From positions 169,694-233,693 of the forward strand of contig NZ_JABFMX010000003.1 of the NCBI RefSeq assembly GCF_013359735.1: a stretch of DNA of 64,000 nt. The letters run 5' to 3'. The notes beneath the pieces are model-generated. The model saw only the letters and a program-made list of their open reading frames with translations, was not told the DNA's origin and did no database searches. Positions 7,918 to 15,117 of this stretch are shown here, piece by piece (position 1 is the first letter of the stretch; every line of letters begins with the position of its first letter). A program made the translations under genes and the position numbers. Origin of the DNA: Arthrobacter sp. C9C5. Its GTDB lineage: Bacteria; Actinomycetota; Actinomycetes; Actinomycetales; Micrococcaceae.

Positions 7918-8766
7918 ATGAGTAACCCGCCAGTCGAGCCTTCCAGCCCGGACGGACCCGAGTCGGGCAAGCAGACTCCGCAGTACGGCCAGAACGCTCC
8001 CCAGTACGGACAGCAGCCGCCGGCTCCGCAGTGCGGGCAGAACGCCCCGCAGGCACCCCAGTACGGCCAGCAGGCTCCCCAGTATGGCCAGAACGCCCCA
8101 CAGTACGGGCAGCAGGCTCCCCAGTACGGCCAGCAGGCTCCCCAGTACGGACAGCAGGCTCCCGGCTATGGCCAGCAGCCGCCGGCCTACGGTCAGGCCC
8201 CGGGCCAGTTCGGCCAGAGCCCCTACGGCCAATCCCCCTACGCGCAGTATCCGTCGGAGCTTCCCACCGGTGGCGCCGGGACCAGGCCGCCGCAGCTCGA
8301 CCTCGCCTTCTGGCTCATCATCGGTGCGGGCATCCTGTCCCTCATCAGCAGCCTGGTTGTGTCCTTTACCGGGGCGGACTACTTTGAGACCGCCATGCAG
8401 CAGGCCGGCGCCCAGCAGGGCAGAAGGCTCTCTGCGGACGAACTCAATGCGGTGCGGGCAATCGTCCCCATCAGCGGCATCATTGGCGGCCTCATCTCCT
8501 TCGGGCTTCACGCGCTGGTCGCATTCCCGGTCCGCAAGGGCAAGAATTGGGCCCGCATCCTGGGAACGGTCTTTGCCGCCCTGTCGCTGTTTGGCCTGTT
8601 CGGCGGCGTGTTCGCCTTCGGCGTCGTCTCCGGCGTGCTGCAGATCATCGTGATCCTGATGGGCGTGGCCGGCATTGTGATCCTGTACCTGCCGACGGTT
8701 TCCCCCTACTTCCAGAAGCAGCAGCCGTTCTCCAACCCGTACGCGCAGAACCCCTACGGCCGCTAA
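7918..8766 (+). CDS. PQ-rich repeat membrane protein
   Basis: A 282-residue protein. Residues 20-115 are a low-complexity cytoplasmic-type domain made of QYGQ(Q/N)AP heptads; the rest holds four membrane segments, from LDLAFWLIIGAGILSLISSL. The loop KGKNWARILGT and the terminal ILYLPTVSPYFQ mirror the preceding gene. The ATG at 7918 is chosen because it opens the proline-rich tail (MSNPPVEPSSPD). Such PQ/YG-rich tails on small polytopic proteins are common in Micrococcaceae and have no assigned function. A possible role in clustering at the membrane is speculation. Confidence 0.78.
   Translation: MSNPPVEPSSPDGPESGKQTPQYGQNAPQYGQQPPAPQCGQNAPQAPQYGQQAPQYGQNAPQYGQQAPQYGQQAPQYGQQAPGYGQQPPAYGQAPGQFGQSPYGQSPYAQYPSELPTGGAGTRPPQLDLAFWLIIGAGILSLISSLVVSFTGADYFETAMQQAGAQQGRRLSADELNAVRAIVPISGIIGGLISFGLHALVAFPVRKGKNWARILGTVFAALSLFGLFGGVFAFGVVSGVLQIIVILMGVAGIVILYLPTVSPYFQKQQPFSNPYAQNPYGR
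7978..8170 (+). repeat. 21-bp coding tandem repeats (QYGQQAP)
   Basis: Imperfect tandem copies of a 21-bp unit of the form CAGTACGGCCAGCAGGCTCC, encoding QYGQQAP or QYGQNAP. The third position varies but the frame is kept. It is a likely site of repeat-number variation between strains. Confidence 0.8.
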
Positions 8767-8813
8767 CCCAGGGCCCCTGCAGAGGGCGCGGGAACCGGAT
8801 GGGCCGACTGAAG

Positions 8814-9521
8814 TCAGTCGGCGTCTTCCGGGTCCTGCGCCCTTTGTGCGTGGTAGGCGAGAATCTGCAGTTCGGTGGCCATGTCCACCTTGCGGAGATT
8901 GACCCCCGGCGGGACCTGCAGCATGACGGGGGCGAAGCTCAGGATGCTGCGCACGCCCGCGGCCACTACCCGGTCGCACACGCTCTGCGCCACGGCCGCG
9001 GGCAGCGCCAGAACCACCATGTTGGTCCCGGTGCGGCGCAGCACGGCTTCCAGATCCGCGGCGTCGCTCACCCGCAGCCAGCCCACCTCGCTGCCCACCA
9101 CCATCTGGTCGGCGTCGAAAATCGCCACGATGTCAAAGCCCCGGGACTCGAAGCCGCCATACCGGGCGAGGGCTTTGCCGAGGTTGCCGGCGCCGACGAT
9201 CGCAACTTTCCAGTCGTGGGTTAGGCCCAGGGCCGCGGCAATGTGCCGGTTCAGGTACTGCACCTCATAGCCGACCCCCCGCGTTCCATAGGAGCCCACA
9301 TAGGAGAGGTCCTTGCGGAGGGTGGAGGAACTGACGCCCGAAGCCTCAGCGAGCGATTCGGAGGAAACCCGGTCCACCCCTTCAGCCAGCAGGGTGGTCA
9401 AGGCGCGCAGATAGAGCGTCAGCCGTGCCACGGCCGCGGGCGGGATCTGCTTGGCGGCAGGTCCGGCTCCCCCAGGCAGGGCGTCGGGTGAGGAATCCAG
9501 CGAAGTCACTATCTGCTCCAT
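8814..9521 (-). CDS. rex: Redox-sensing transcriptional repressor Rex
   Basis: A 235-residue Rex. An N-terminal winged helix (residues about 25-90, with SSESLAEASGVSSSTLRKDL and the signature SYVGSYGTRGVGYEVQYL) is followed by a Rossmann domain with GAGNLGKAL and a C-terminal dimerisation helix. It senses the NADH/NAD+ ratio and represses respiratory genes when NADH is high. The ATG at 9521 is chosen as the start of the Rex N-terminus. An upstream frame extension only reads through the neighbouring glutaredoxin gene. It lies 91 bp downstream of the glutaredoxin-like gene on the same strand, so possibly one transcript. Confidence 0.95.
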   Translation of the reverse strand: MEQIVTSLDSSPDALPGGAGPAAKQIPPAAVARLTLYLRALTTLLAEGVDRVSSESLAEASGVSSSTLRKDLSYVGSYGTRGVGYEVQYLNRHIAAALGLTHDWKVAIVGAGNLGKALARYGGFESRGFDIVAIFDADQMVVGSEVGWLRVSDAADLEAVLRRTGTNMVVLALPAAVAQSVCDRVVAAGVRSILSFAPVMLQVPPGVNLRKVDMATELQILAYHAQRAQDPEDAD

Positions 9522-9612
9522 TGCGTCGCGTTGTGACTCCACTCTAGAGCCCCTGTAGTTCGGGCCACAAAGCAGCAGCCCGCGGCCCCGCAGCCGCCTG
9601 CCCGGGGTGCAG

Positions 9613-9885
9613 TCAGGCTGACTGGCCGAGGGCGCGGCGCAGGGTTCGGGCCAGCCGAACCTCGTCGATCCGCCAGAAATCCCGCTGGACCCCGTCCACC
9701 AGCAGCACCGGGATCTCCTCGGCGTAGCGCTCGCGCAGGGCGTCGTCGTCGTCGATGGACCGCTCGGACCAGCCGAGTCCCAGCGCAGCGGTGACCCGGC
9801 CGACGGCGTCGCGGGCGTCCGCGCACAGGTGGCAGTCAGCTTTGGTGATGAGTACGACATCGGGAAGGGGCGCGGGTTTGGCCAT
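9613..9885 (-). CDS. Glutaredoxin-family protein
   Basis: A 90-residue thioredoxin-fold protein of the glutaredoxin-like DUF836 type. The active-site region is VVLITKADCHLCADARDAV, with CHLC as the redox motif (residues 18-21), and EEIPVLLVDGVQ supplies the cis-proline. The ATG at 9885 gives the normal family length. It lies immediately upstream of rex on the same strand, a common actinobacterial arrangement that links thiol redox with NADH sensing. Confidence 0.88.
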   Translation of the reverse strand: MAKPAPLPDVVLITKADCHLCADARDAVGRVTAALGLGWSERSIDDDDALRERYAEEIPVLLVDGVQRDFWRIDEVRLARTLRRALGQSA

Positions 9886-10004
9886 GGTTCCACGGTAGCC
9901 CGGCGCCCGGTCCGGCGTCGACGCGACCCGGTGTTCCAACCGGGCGGCCGGTGCGGGGGCCCATTCTGCGCGTGGGATCCTCCGGCATTGACTAGACTCG
10001 TGGC

Positions 10005-10823
10005 ATGCCCGAGGAGAAGATCGTCGCTGTGGCCACGCGGCCTGTTGCGTCACCGCAGCACGGCGAAGCCGCCTTCTTCGACGTTGACAACACCCTCATG
10101 CGGGGCGCCAGTCTCTTCCACGTGGCCCGCAAAATGCATCAGCGCGGGGCGTTCACCATTCCCCAGGCGGCGGGGTTCGCCTGGAAGCAGCTGATGTTCG
10201 TGTTCCGCGGCGAAAACATCGACGACGTCCACGCCGTCCGCGACACCGCCCTGAGCCTCGCCTCGGGCTTCACCGTGCAGGACATCGAAGCTCTCGGCGA
10301 GGAAGTCTACGACGAGATGATCGAGTCCCGGATCTGGCCCGGCACCAAGGCCCTGGCCGAACAGCACCTGCGGGTGGGCCGCCGGGTCTGGCTGGTCACG
10401 GCGACGCCGATCGAGGTGGCCACCGTCATTTCCACCCGGCTGGGCCTCACCGGCGCCCTCGGCACCGTCGGCGAGATCCGCGACGGCTCCTACACCGGAC
10501 GGCTGGTGGGCGAGATCCTGCACGGCCCGGCCAAGGCCGTCGCAGTCCGCGGCATTGCCGAGGCGGAGGGCCTGGACCTGAACCGCTGCTGGGCCTACAG
10601 CGACTCCCACAATGACATTCCGCTGCTCAGCATGGTCGGGCACCCGGTGGCCATCAACCCCGACGCCCGGCTGCGCCGCCACGCCCGCGAACACAACTGG
10701 CCGGTCTACGACTTCCGGTCCGGCCGCCGCGCCGCGACCCTGGGCCTGAAGGCCGCGACCGTCGGCGGGGCCATCTACGGTCTCTGGCGGGGCTTCTCCC
10801 GCTTCCGGGGCCCCGCGGCCTAG
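10005..10823 (+). CDS. HAD-IB family hydrolase (SerB-like)
   Basis: A 272-residue haloacid dehalogenase-superfamily phosphatase of subfamily IB. Motif I is FFDVDNTLMRG (residues 24-34), motif II lies in RVWLVTATPIEVA near residue 130, and motif III/IV is YSDSHNDIPLLSMVG near 200. This group includes phosphoserine phosphatase-like and CicA-like enzymes. The substrate is uncertain, and a hydrophobic C-terminal stretch (VGGAIYGLWRGF) suggests membrane association. An M. tuberculosis relative lies in the same neighbourhood, next to Ssd (from memory). Confidence 0.85.
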   Translation: MPEEKIVAVATRPVASPQHGEAAFFDVDNTLMRGASLFHVARKMHQRGAFTIPQAAGFAWKQLMFVFRGENIDDVHAVRDTALSLASGFTVQDIEALGEEVYDEMIESRIWPGTKALAEQHLRVGRRVWLVTATPIEVATVISTRLGLTGALGTVGEIRDGSYTGRLVGEILHGPAKAVAVRGIAEAEGLDLNRCWAYSDSHNDIPLLSMVGHPVAINPDARLRRHAREHNWPVYDFRSGRRAATLGLKAATVGGAIYGLWRGFSRFRGPAA

Positions 10824-10943
10824 GCGCTTCCCGGGGCCCGGCCGGCTTTCGGCTACGCGTTCGGACGGGCGCACCCCGGACCCGGGTGCCCCTGTCCGGA
10901 ACCGCCGCGTTTTCCCGAATCCGGCGCGCTTTGCCGAAAAGAA

Positions 10944-10974
10944 AATGCCCGCCGCCGTGAAGGCAACGGGCATT
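10944..10974 (-). terminator. Intrinsic terminator of the mini ribosomal protein gene
   Basis: An 8-bp stem (AATGCCCG with CGGGCATT), followed on the minus strand by TTCTTTT, 20 bp past the stop codon of the small basic protein gene. Confidence 0.75.
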
Positions 10975-10993
10975 GACGCTGTTCGAAGTATCT

Positions 10994-11092
10994 CTACTTC
11001 TTGTTGCGACGCTGGTGGCGCGTCTTGCGAAGCAGCTTGCGGTGCTTCTTCTTGGCCATACGCTTGCGACGCTTCTTAATAACTGAACCCAC
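10994..11092 (-). CDS. AURKAIP1/COX24-domain ribosome-associated protein (bS22 type)
   Basis: A 32-residue protein made almost entirely of K, R, H and Q (MGSVIKKRRKRMAKKKHRKL and so on). It is too short for usual ORF calling. Its sequence matches the very conserved AURKAIP1/COX24-domain mini protein of actinobacteria, described as bS22 in mycobacterial ribosomes. The start is a GTG at 11092, preceded by AAGGA seven bases upstream. It ends in RRNKK. The family call is confident because nearly the whole sequence is conserved in Arthrobacter as I recall it. Confidence 0.92.
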   Translation of the reverse strand: MGSVIKKRRKRMAKKKHRKLLRKTRHQRRNKK

Positions 11093-11220
11093 GAAAGTTC
11101 CTTACCGGCTAGATGCAGTACCTGCCCGTTGGGAAGGGTCCGCGGGCTAAGCAAGCAGACTGAACAACTGACAGGTTCTTACAATGACGTAAAACGTTCC
11201 TTAACAGGGTACCGCCTATC

Positions 11221-11273
11221 CGGGGCACACCACGACCGCAGGCCCCGCGAGGGGGTCTGCCGTGGCCCTGTGC
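11221..11273 (-). terminator. Large hairpin downstream of the bldC-like gene
   Basis: Nested complementary segments lie here: GCACA...TGTGC outside, CCAC...GTGG, CAG...CTG, and CCCC-GCGA-GGGG at the tip. The position fits the 3' end of the bldC-like transcript; it also lies upstream of the mini ribosomal protein gene. No T tract is present. Terminator function is inferred. Confidence 0.4.
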
Positions 11274-11286
11274 GACAGCAGAAGAC

Positions 11287-11499
11287 TCAGGCCGACTCAG
11301 TACGTCCGTCGACAACAGCACCCTTGAGATACTGTTCGACGGCGTTTTCCGGAACCCGGTAGGAGCGGCCAAAGCGCACCGCCGGCATTTCGCCGGAGTG
11401 CACCAGGCGATACACGGTCATCTTTGATACCCGCATTACATCCGCGACCTCGGCCACGGTGAGAAAGCGCGCGTTGGAGAAGTTGGCCTCCGAAGACAT
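11287..11499 (-). CDS. BldC-like MerR-type helix-turn-helix protein
   Basis: A 70-residue single-domain DNA-binding protein. The core FLTVAEVADVMRVSKMTVYR is a winged HTH of the excisionase/MerR class, followed by LVHSGEMPAVRFGRSYRVPE. Size and sequence match BldC, the developmental regulator of Streptomyces, which is conserved in non-sporulating actinobacteria where its role is unclear. The ATG at 11499 (MSSEANFSNARF) is preferred over an upstream alternative seven codons earlier. A solitary gene between two intergenic regions. Confidence 0.88.
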   Translation of the reverse strand: MSSEANFSNARFLTVAEVADVMRVSKMTVYRLVHSGEMPAVRFGRSYRVPENAVEQYLKGAVVDGRTESA

Positions 11500-11691
11500 T
11501 TCCCTATTCCTTTTGCTCAAGCGAACGGCTGCCCCGTCTGAACGACATGGCGGTGTGCCGATGCTGAGCCATCAAACAACCATGTGCTAGATACTCTAGG
11601 GGTTCATGGTGCCAATGTGAAAGGTTTCCGCAGGATTCTGCGAAGGATTTCCGCAGGATTGTCCCACTTGGCCCCTCCTGGGTCCCCGCAC

Positions 11692-12804
11692 TCAGCCCCG
11701 GACCCGCCGGGTGCGTGCCGACGCCGCCAGCTGGCCGAGCAGCGCCGCCGTCACGTCCCAATCCATGCAGGCATCCGTGACACTCTGGCCGTACAGCAGC
11801 TGGTCGGTTCCCGCGGCGTGTTCGGCAACGTCAAGGGACTGCGCCCCGCCCACCAGGAAGCTCTCCAGCATGACGCCGGCGATCGCGGACGCGGAGGCCC
11901 CGCCGTCCTCGAGCTGGGCACCGATCTCCAGCGCGACCTCGGCCTGCCGGTGGTGGTTCTTGCCGCTGTTGGCGTGGCTCGCGTCCACGATCAGCCGCGG
12001 GTTCAGCTGCTTGGCGGCGAGCCGGGCGGAGGCGGCTTCGACGTCGGCGGCGGAGAAGTTCGGGCCGTCGCTGCCGCCGCGCAGGATGACGTGGGTGTCG
12101 GGGTTTCCGGCGGTGCTGACCAGCGCGGCCCTTCCGTCGCCGTCGATCCCCAGGAAGGCCTGGGCGGCACCCGCGGCACTGCAGGCGTCAAGCGCCACCT
12201 GCAGGCCGCCGTCGGTCCCGTTCTTGAAGCCGATCGGCATGGAAAGCCCGGATGCCAGCTGGCGGTGGATCTGGCTTTCCGTGGTGCGCGCCCCGATGGC
12301 ACCCCAGGCGACGAGGTCCGCCATGTACTGCGGGCTGATGGGCTCGAGGAATTCCGTGGCGGTGGGCAGTCCCAGCGCGGTGACCTGGCGCAGGAACTGG
12401 CGTGCGGCGCGCAGGCCCGCGGCAATGTCGTGGCTGCCGTCCAGCCGCGGATCGTTGATTAGGCCCTTCCAGCCGACCGTGGTGCGCGGCTTCTCGAAGT
12501 AGGTGCGCATGACAATCAGCAGGTCTTCGCGGTGCTTCTCGGCCTGGCTGACCAGCCGGCGGGCGTATTCCAGTCCGGCCTTGGGATCGTGGATGGAGCA
12601 CGGGCCCACGATCACCAGGAGCCGGTCGTCGACGCCGTCCATGATCGCGCGCACTTCGTCCCGGCCGCGGCCGACGACGTCGGAGCCCCGGGCGTCCAGC
12701 GGGAGTTCCGCGATCATCTCCTGCGGGGTGGGCAGCGCGGTGAATTGGCTGATGCGCAGGTTGGACGTGGTCTGCTGGCTGTCAGGGGCTGCTTCGATGC
12801 TCAT
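11692..12804 (-). CDS. aroG: 3-Deoxy-7-phosphoheptulonate (DAHP) synthase, type I
   Basis: A 370-residue class I alpha DAHP synthase (AroF/G/H family). It condenses phosphoenolpyruvate with erythrose 4-phosphate, the first step of the shikimate pathway. Signatures: LLVIVGPCSIHDPKAGLEYA (about residues 62-81), FEKPRTTVGWKGLINDP, and VDASHANSGKNHHRQ near 275, which carries metal and phosphate ligands. Length is close to the E. coli enzymes (about 350). The gene is preceded by a short aromatic-codon leader ORF and a strong hairpin, so control by attenuation is likely. A second shikimate gene, aroQ, lies elsewhere in the window (54995). Confidence 0.93.
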   Translation of the reverse strand: MSIEAAPDSQQTTSNLRISQFTALPTPQEMIAELPLDARGSDVVGRGRDEVRAIMDGVDDRLLVIVGPCSIHDPKAGLEYARRLVSQAEKHREDLLIVMRTYFEKPRTTVGWKGLINDPRLDGSHDIAAGLRAARQFLRQVTALGLPTATEFLEPISPQYMADLVAWGAIGARTTESQIHRQLASGLSMPIGFKNGTDGGLQVALDACSAAGAAQAFLGIDGDGRAALVSTAGNPDTHVILRGGSDGPNFSAADVEAASARLAAKQLNPRLIVDASHANSGKNHHRQAEVALEIGAQLEDGGASASAIAGVMLESFLVGGAQSLDVAEHAAGTDQLLYGQSVTDACMDWDVTAALLGQLAASARTRRVRG

Positions 12805-12865
12805 GTTGGGGTCCTGTTCCAGGTGCGGAGCGGGCCCTGATCAGAACCCGCCGGAGAAATGGCGA

Positions 12866-12889
12866 AGGGCAGAGAATGATCTCTGCCCT
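12866..12889 (-). terminator. Attenuator-like hairpin upstream of DAHP synthase
   Basis: A perfect 10-bp stem (AGGGCAGAGA with TCTCTGCCCT) and a 4-nt loop, between the leader peptide stop and the aroG start, 62 bp before the ATG. On the transcript it is followed by TCGCCATTTCTCC, a poor U tract. Termination is therefore inferred from position and stem strength. Confidence 0.6.
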
Positions 12890-12949
12890 GTTGGCTCTGA
12901 AGGTGTGTTGGATGCGTGTCAGTTAGACGCGGGCCCCTCCAGAGCCAAC
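12890..12949 (-). promoter_or_regulatory. Leader RNA pairing segments (attenuation region)
   Basis: On the minus-strand transcript, GTTGGCTCTG within leader codons 10-13 (12949-12940) is a perfect complement of CAGAGCCAAC (12899-12890), which directly precedes the terminator-like stem. The pairing spans the leader stop codon, so ribosome position would control it. The two helices abut rather than overlap, so the exact switching logic is unresolved. Confidence 0.55.
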
Positions 12950-12978
12950 GAAAAATACGCATACCAACGGTTAGTCAT
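12919..12978 (-). CDS. Aromatic leader peptide of DAHP synthase
   Basis: A 19-residue ORF, MTNRWYAYFSLALEGPASN, ends 114 bp upstream of aroG on the same strand. Codons 5-9 read Trp-Tyr-Ala-Tyr-Phe, covering all three end products of the shikimate pathway within five codons; this is the pattern of a ribosome-mediated attenuator. An in-frame ATG four codons earlier (12990) is an alternative start. A GGTGG precedes the ATG closely. Downstream lie a complementary RNA segment and a strong hairpin. It is probably translated only to sense charged aromatic tRNAs. Confidence 0.75.
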   Translation of the reverse strand: MTNRWYAYFSLALEGPASN

Positions 12979-13046
12979 GCCACCGACCATAGCCCCGTCA
13001 ACCGCCGAAGGGCAAAGCGGCGCCGTAATATTCCGACGGCGTCCCC

Positions 13047-13066
13047 TAGAGTGTGGTTGGACCACA
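13047..13066 (+). promoter_or_regulatory. LldR-type operator upstream of lldD
   Basis: A perfect 15-bp palindrome at 13052-13066 (TGTGGT-TGG-ACCACA) contains TGGT-N3-ACCA. This matches the TNGTNNNACNA consensus known for FadR-subfamily GntR repressors, including corynebacterial LldR. It lies 30 bp before the lldD ATG and just after a -10-like TAGAGT (13047-13052), where a repressor would block initiation. No lldR gene is in the window. Confidence 0.65.
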
Positions 13067-13095
13067 GACTGTGACGAGACGCACCGGAGGCAGCA

Positions 13096-14451
13096 ATGAC
13101 GCAACCCCCAATCATCGGCAACCCCGAGGCCCCGACGACGCCGGAGGACACCGCTACCGACCATCACACCGGCGGGACGCCCGCCGGCGTTGGGGGCCCG
13201 GCGCCCCGCGGCGGCGGACTGCCTGCCGCCCTCAAGCGCCGGGTGCCGAAGTACGCGGACCTCGCACCGCTGATGCAGTTCAAGAAGCCGGACTTCGGCC
13301 GCGAGGCGAGGCTGCGCCGGGCCAGCACCATCTGGGACCTGCGGGAGATGGCCAAGCGGCGCACCCCGAAGGCGCCGTTCGACTACACGGACGGGGCGGC
13401 CGAGGCCGAGATCACCCTGCGCCGGGCCCGCCAGGCCTTTCTGGACATCGAATTCCGTCCCGGCATCCTGCGCGACGTCTCCAGCGTGGACCTCGGCACC
13501 GAGATCCTGGGCAAGGCCGCCCGGCTGCCGTTCGGCATCGCGCCCACCGGCTTCACCCGGATGATGCAGTCCGAGGGCGAGTACGCCGGCTCCCGGGCCG
13601 CCGCGGCCGCCGGCATTCCGTACACGCTCTCCACCATGGGCACCGCGTCGATCGAGGACGTTGCCGCCGCGGCCCCGGACGGCCGCAACTGGTTCCAGCT
13701 GTATCTCTGGACGGACCGGGACCGTTCGCTGGAGCTGATCGAACGCGCCGCCAGGGCAGGCAACGACACGCTCATGGTGACGGTGGATACCGCCGTCGCG
13801 GGCGCCCGCCTCCGCGATGTCCGCAACGGCATGACCATCCCGCCGGCGCTGACGCTGAAGACCGTGCTGGACGCTTCCTACCGGCCGGCGTGGTGGTTCA
13901 ACTTCCTCACGCACGAGCCGCTGACCTTCGCCTCGCTGTCGCGCTACACCGGCACCGTGGCGGACCTGATCAACTCCATGTTCGATCCCACCCTGACCTT
14001 CGCGGACCTTGACTGGCTGCGCGAAACGTGGAAGGGCAAGCTCGTGGTCAAGGGCATCCAGACCGTCGACGACGCGCGCAAGGTGGTGGACCACGGCGCG
14101 GACGGCATCGTGCTCTCCAACCACGGCGGCCGCCAGCTGGACCGGGCCCCCATCCCGTTCCACCTGCTCCCGGAGGTCTCCGCGGCGCTCAAGGCGGACA
14201 ACAGCGACGCTGCGGTCATCCTGGACACGGGCATCATGAGCGGCGCGGACATCATCGCGGCACTGGCGCTGGGTGCGGACTTCACCCTGATCGGCCGCGC
14301 CTACCTTTACGGTCTGATGGCCGGCGGCCGGGCCGGGGTGGACAGGGCCATCCAGATCCTGGAGACGGACATGCGCCGCACCATGGCGCTGCTGGGCGTC
14401 AGCCGGATCTCCGAGCTCACCCCGGACCACGTCCGGCTCCTCGCCCGGTAG
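13096..14451 (+). CDS. lldD: L-lactate dehydrogenase (FMN alpha-hydroxy-acid oxidase family)
   Basis: A 451-residue FMN enzyme of the glycolate oxidase/LldD family, oxidising L-lactate to pyruvate with electrons to the respiratory chain. Landmarks: [15 protein letters not shown] (FMN site), [20 protein letters not shown], the catalytic lysine in [15 protein letters not shown], and [14 protein letters not shown] near residue 340 with the active histidine and arginine. A disordered extension of about 60 residues at the N-terminus is typical of Micrococcaceae. A clear GGAGG stands six bases before the ATG. An LldR-type palindrome sits upstream. Confidence 0.92.
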   Translation: MTQPPIIGNPEAPTTPEDTATDHHTGGTPAGVGGPAPRGGGLPAALKRRVPKYADLAPLMQFKKPDFGREARLRRASTIWDLREMAKRRTPKAPFDYTDGAAEAEITLRRARQAFLDIEFRPGILRDVSSVDLGTEILGKAARLPFGIAPTGFTRMMQSEGEYAGSRAAAAAGIPYTLSTMGTASIEDVAAAAPDGRNWFQLYLWTDRDRSLELIERAARAGNDTLMVTVDTAVAGARLRDVRNGMTIPPALTLKTVLDASYRPAWWFNFLTHEPLTFASLSRYTGTVADLINSMFDPTLTFADLDWLRETWKGKLVVKGIQTVDDARKVVDHGADGIVLSNHGGRQLDRAPIPFHLLPEVSAALKADNSDAAVILDTGIMSGADIIAALALGADFTLIGRAYLYGLMAGGRAGVDRAIQILETDMRRTMALLGVSRISELTPDHVRLLAR

Positions 14452-14485
14452 CCCACGGTTCCGCGAGAGGGCAGTGGGGGGCGGG

Positions 14486-15028
14486 TTACTTCCTGCGGCC
14501 GAATTTCGGCAGGTTGGCCAGCAGGTCCGCGGCGCGGGTGGCGGCGCGGCCCACCGTCCGGCCGATCTGCTGCGGCCGTTTGTCCTCCCCGGCGGTGCCG
14601 ACGGGGATGGCGACGGCGGGGCTGAGCGCGCTGCCCGCGGGGCGTTCGGCCAACGCCGATGCGGCCGGTTCCGGTGCGGTCGGCGGGGTGGTGACGGCGG
14701 CGGCAAGGCTGTCCGGGCCGGGTGCCGGGGTGGCGGCCGGCGTCGAGGGCTCGGCGGCGGCGGCACGGCCGACGTCGAACGTCTCCAGCCAACTGGCGAC
14801 GCCGGCCAGCGGCTTGGGGTTAAGGGCGTAATAGCGTTTCTGGCCCTGGGCGCGCATGCTGACCAGGTCTGCTTCGCGCAGGACCTTGAGGTGTTTGGAA
14901 ATGGTGGGCTGGCTCGCCTCGAGCTCCTGGACCAGCTCCCCCACCGCTTTGTCCCCGTTGCGGAGGGACACCAGAATGTCACGCCGGGTTGCCTCAGCAA
15001 TGACGGCAAATACGTCGTCTGTCACCAT
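14486..15028 (-). CDS. ArsR-family winged-helix regulator
   Basis: A 180-residue protein. Residues 3-85 form an ArsR-type winged helix (VFAVIAEATRRDILVSLRNG, then ASQPTISKHLKVLREADLV as recognition helix and GQKRYYALNPKPL as wing). The long A/P/T-rich C-terminal half is disordered and ends in a basic tail (LLANLPKFGRRK). No metal-binding cysteine pair (CxC) is seen in the recognition helix, so it is not a classic metal sensor. The start at 15028 (MVTDDVFAV) gives a normal N-terminus. The target is unknown. Confidence 0.85.
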   Translation of the reverse strand: MVTDDVFAVIAEATRRDILVSLRNGDKAVGELVQELEASQPTISKHLKVLREADLVSMRAQGQKRYYALNPKPLAGVASWLETFDVGRAAAAEPSTPAATPAPGPDSLAAAVTTPPTAPEPAASALAERPAGSALSPAVAIPVGTAGEDKRPQQIGRTVGRAATRAADLLANLPKFGRRK

Positions 15029-15117
15029 GCCCTCCACCCTAGCGACATATACGCCAGATGGCATCCACTAATTACGGGCGCCTGCGCGGGCTTGGCCCGG
15101 CAGTCCGGAACCGCCGC

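Noticed and set aside
9480..9612. Rex operator upstream of rex
   Set aside because: No TTGTGAA-N4-TTCACAA-like palindrome could be found; only a lone TGTGA-like stretch.
12919..15009. 696-codon open frame on the minus strand opposite lldD
   Set aside because: Most of it is antisense to lldD. Only its last 19 codons, read from their own ATG, make sense as the aromatic leader peptide.
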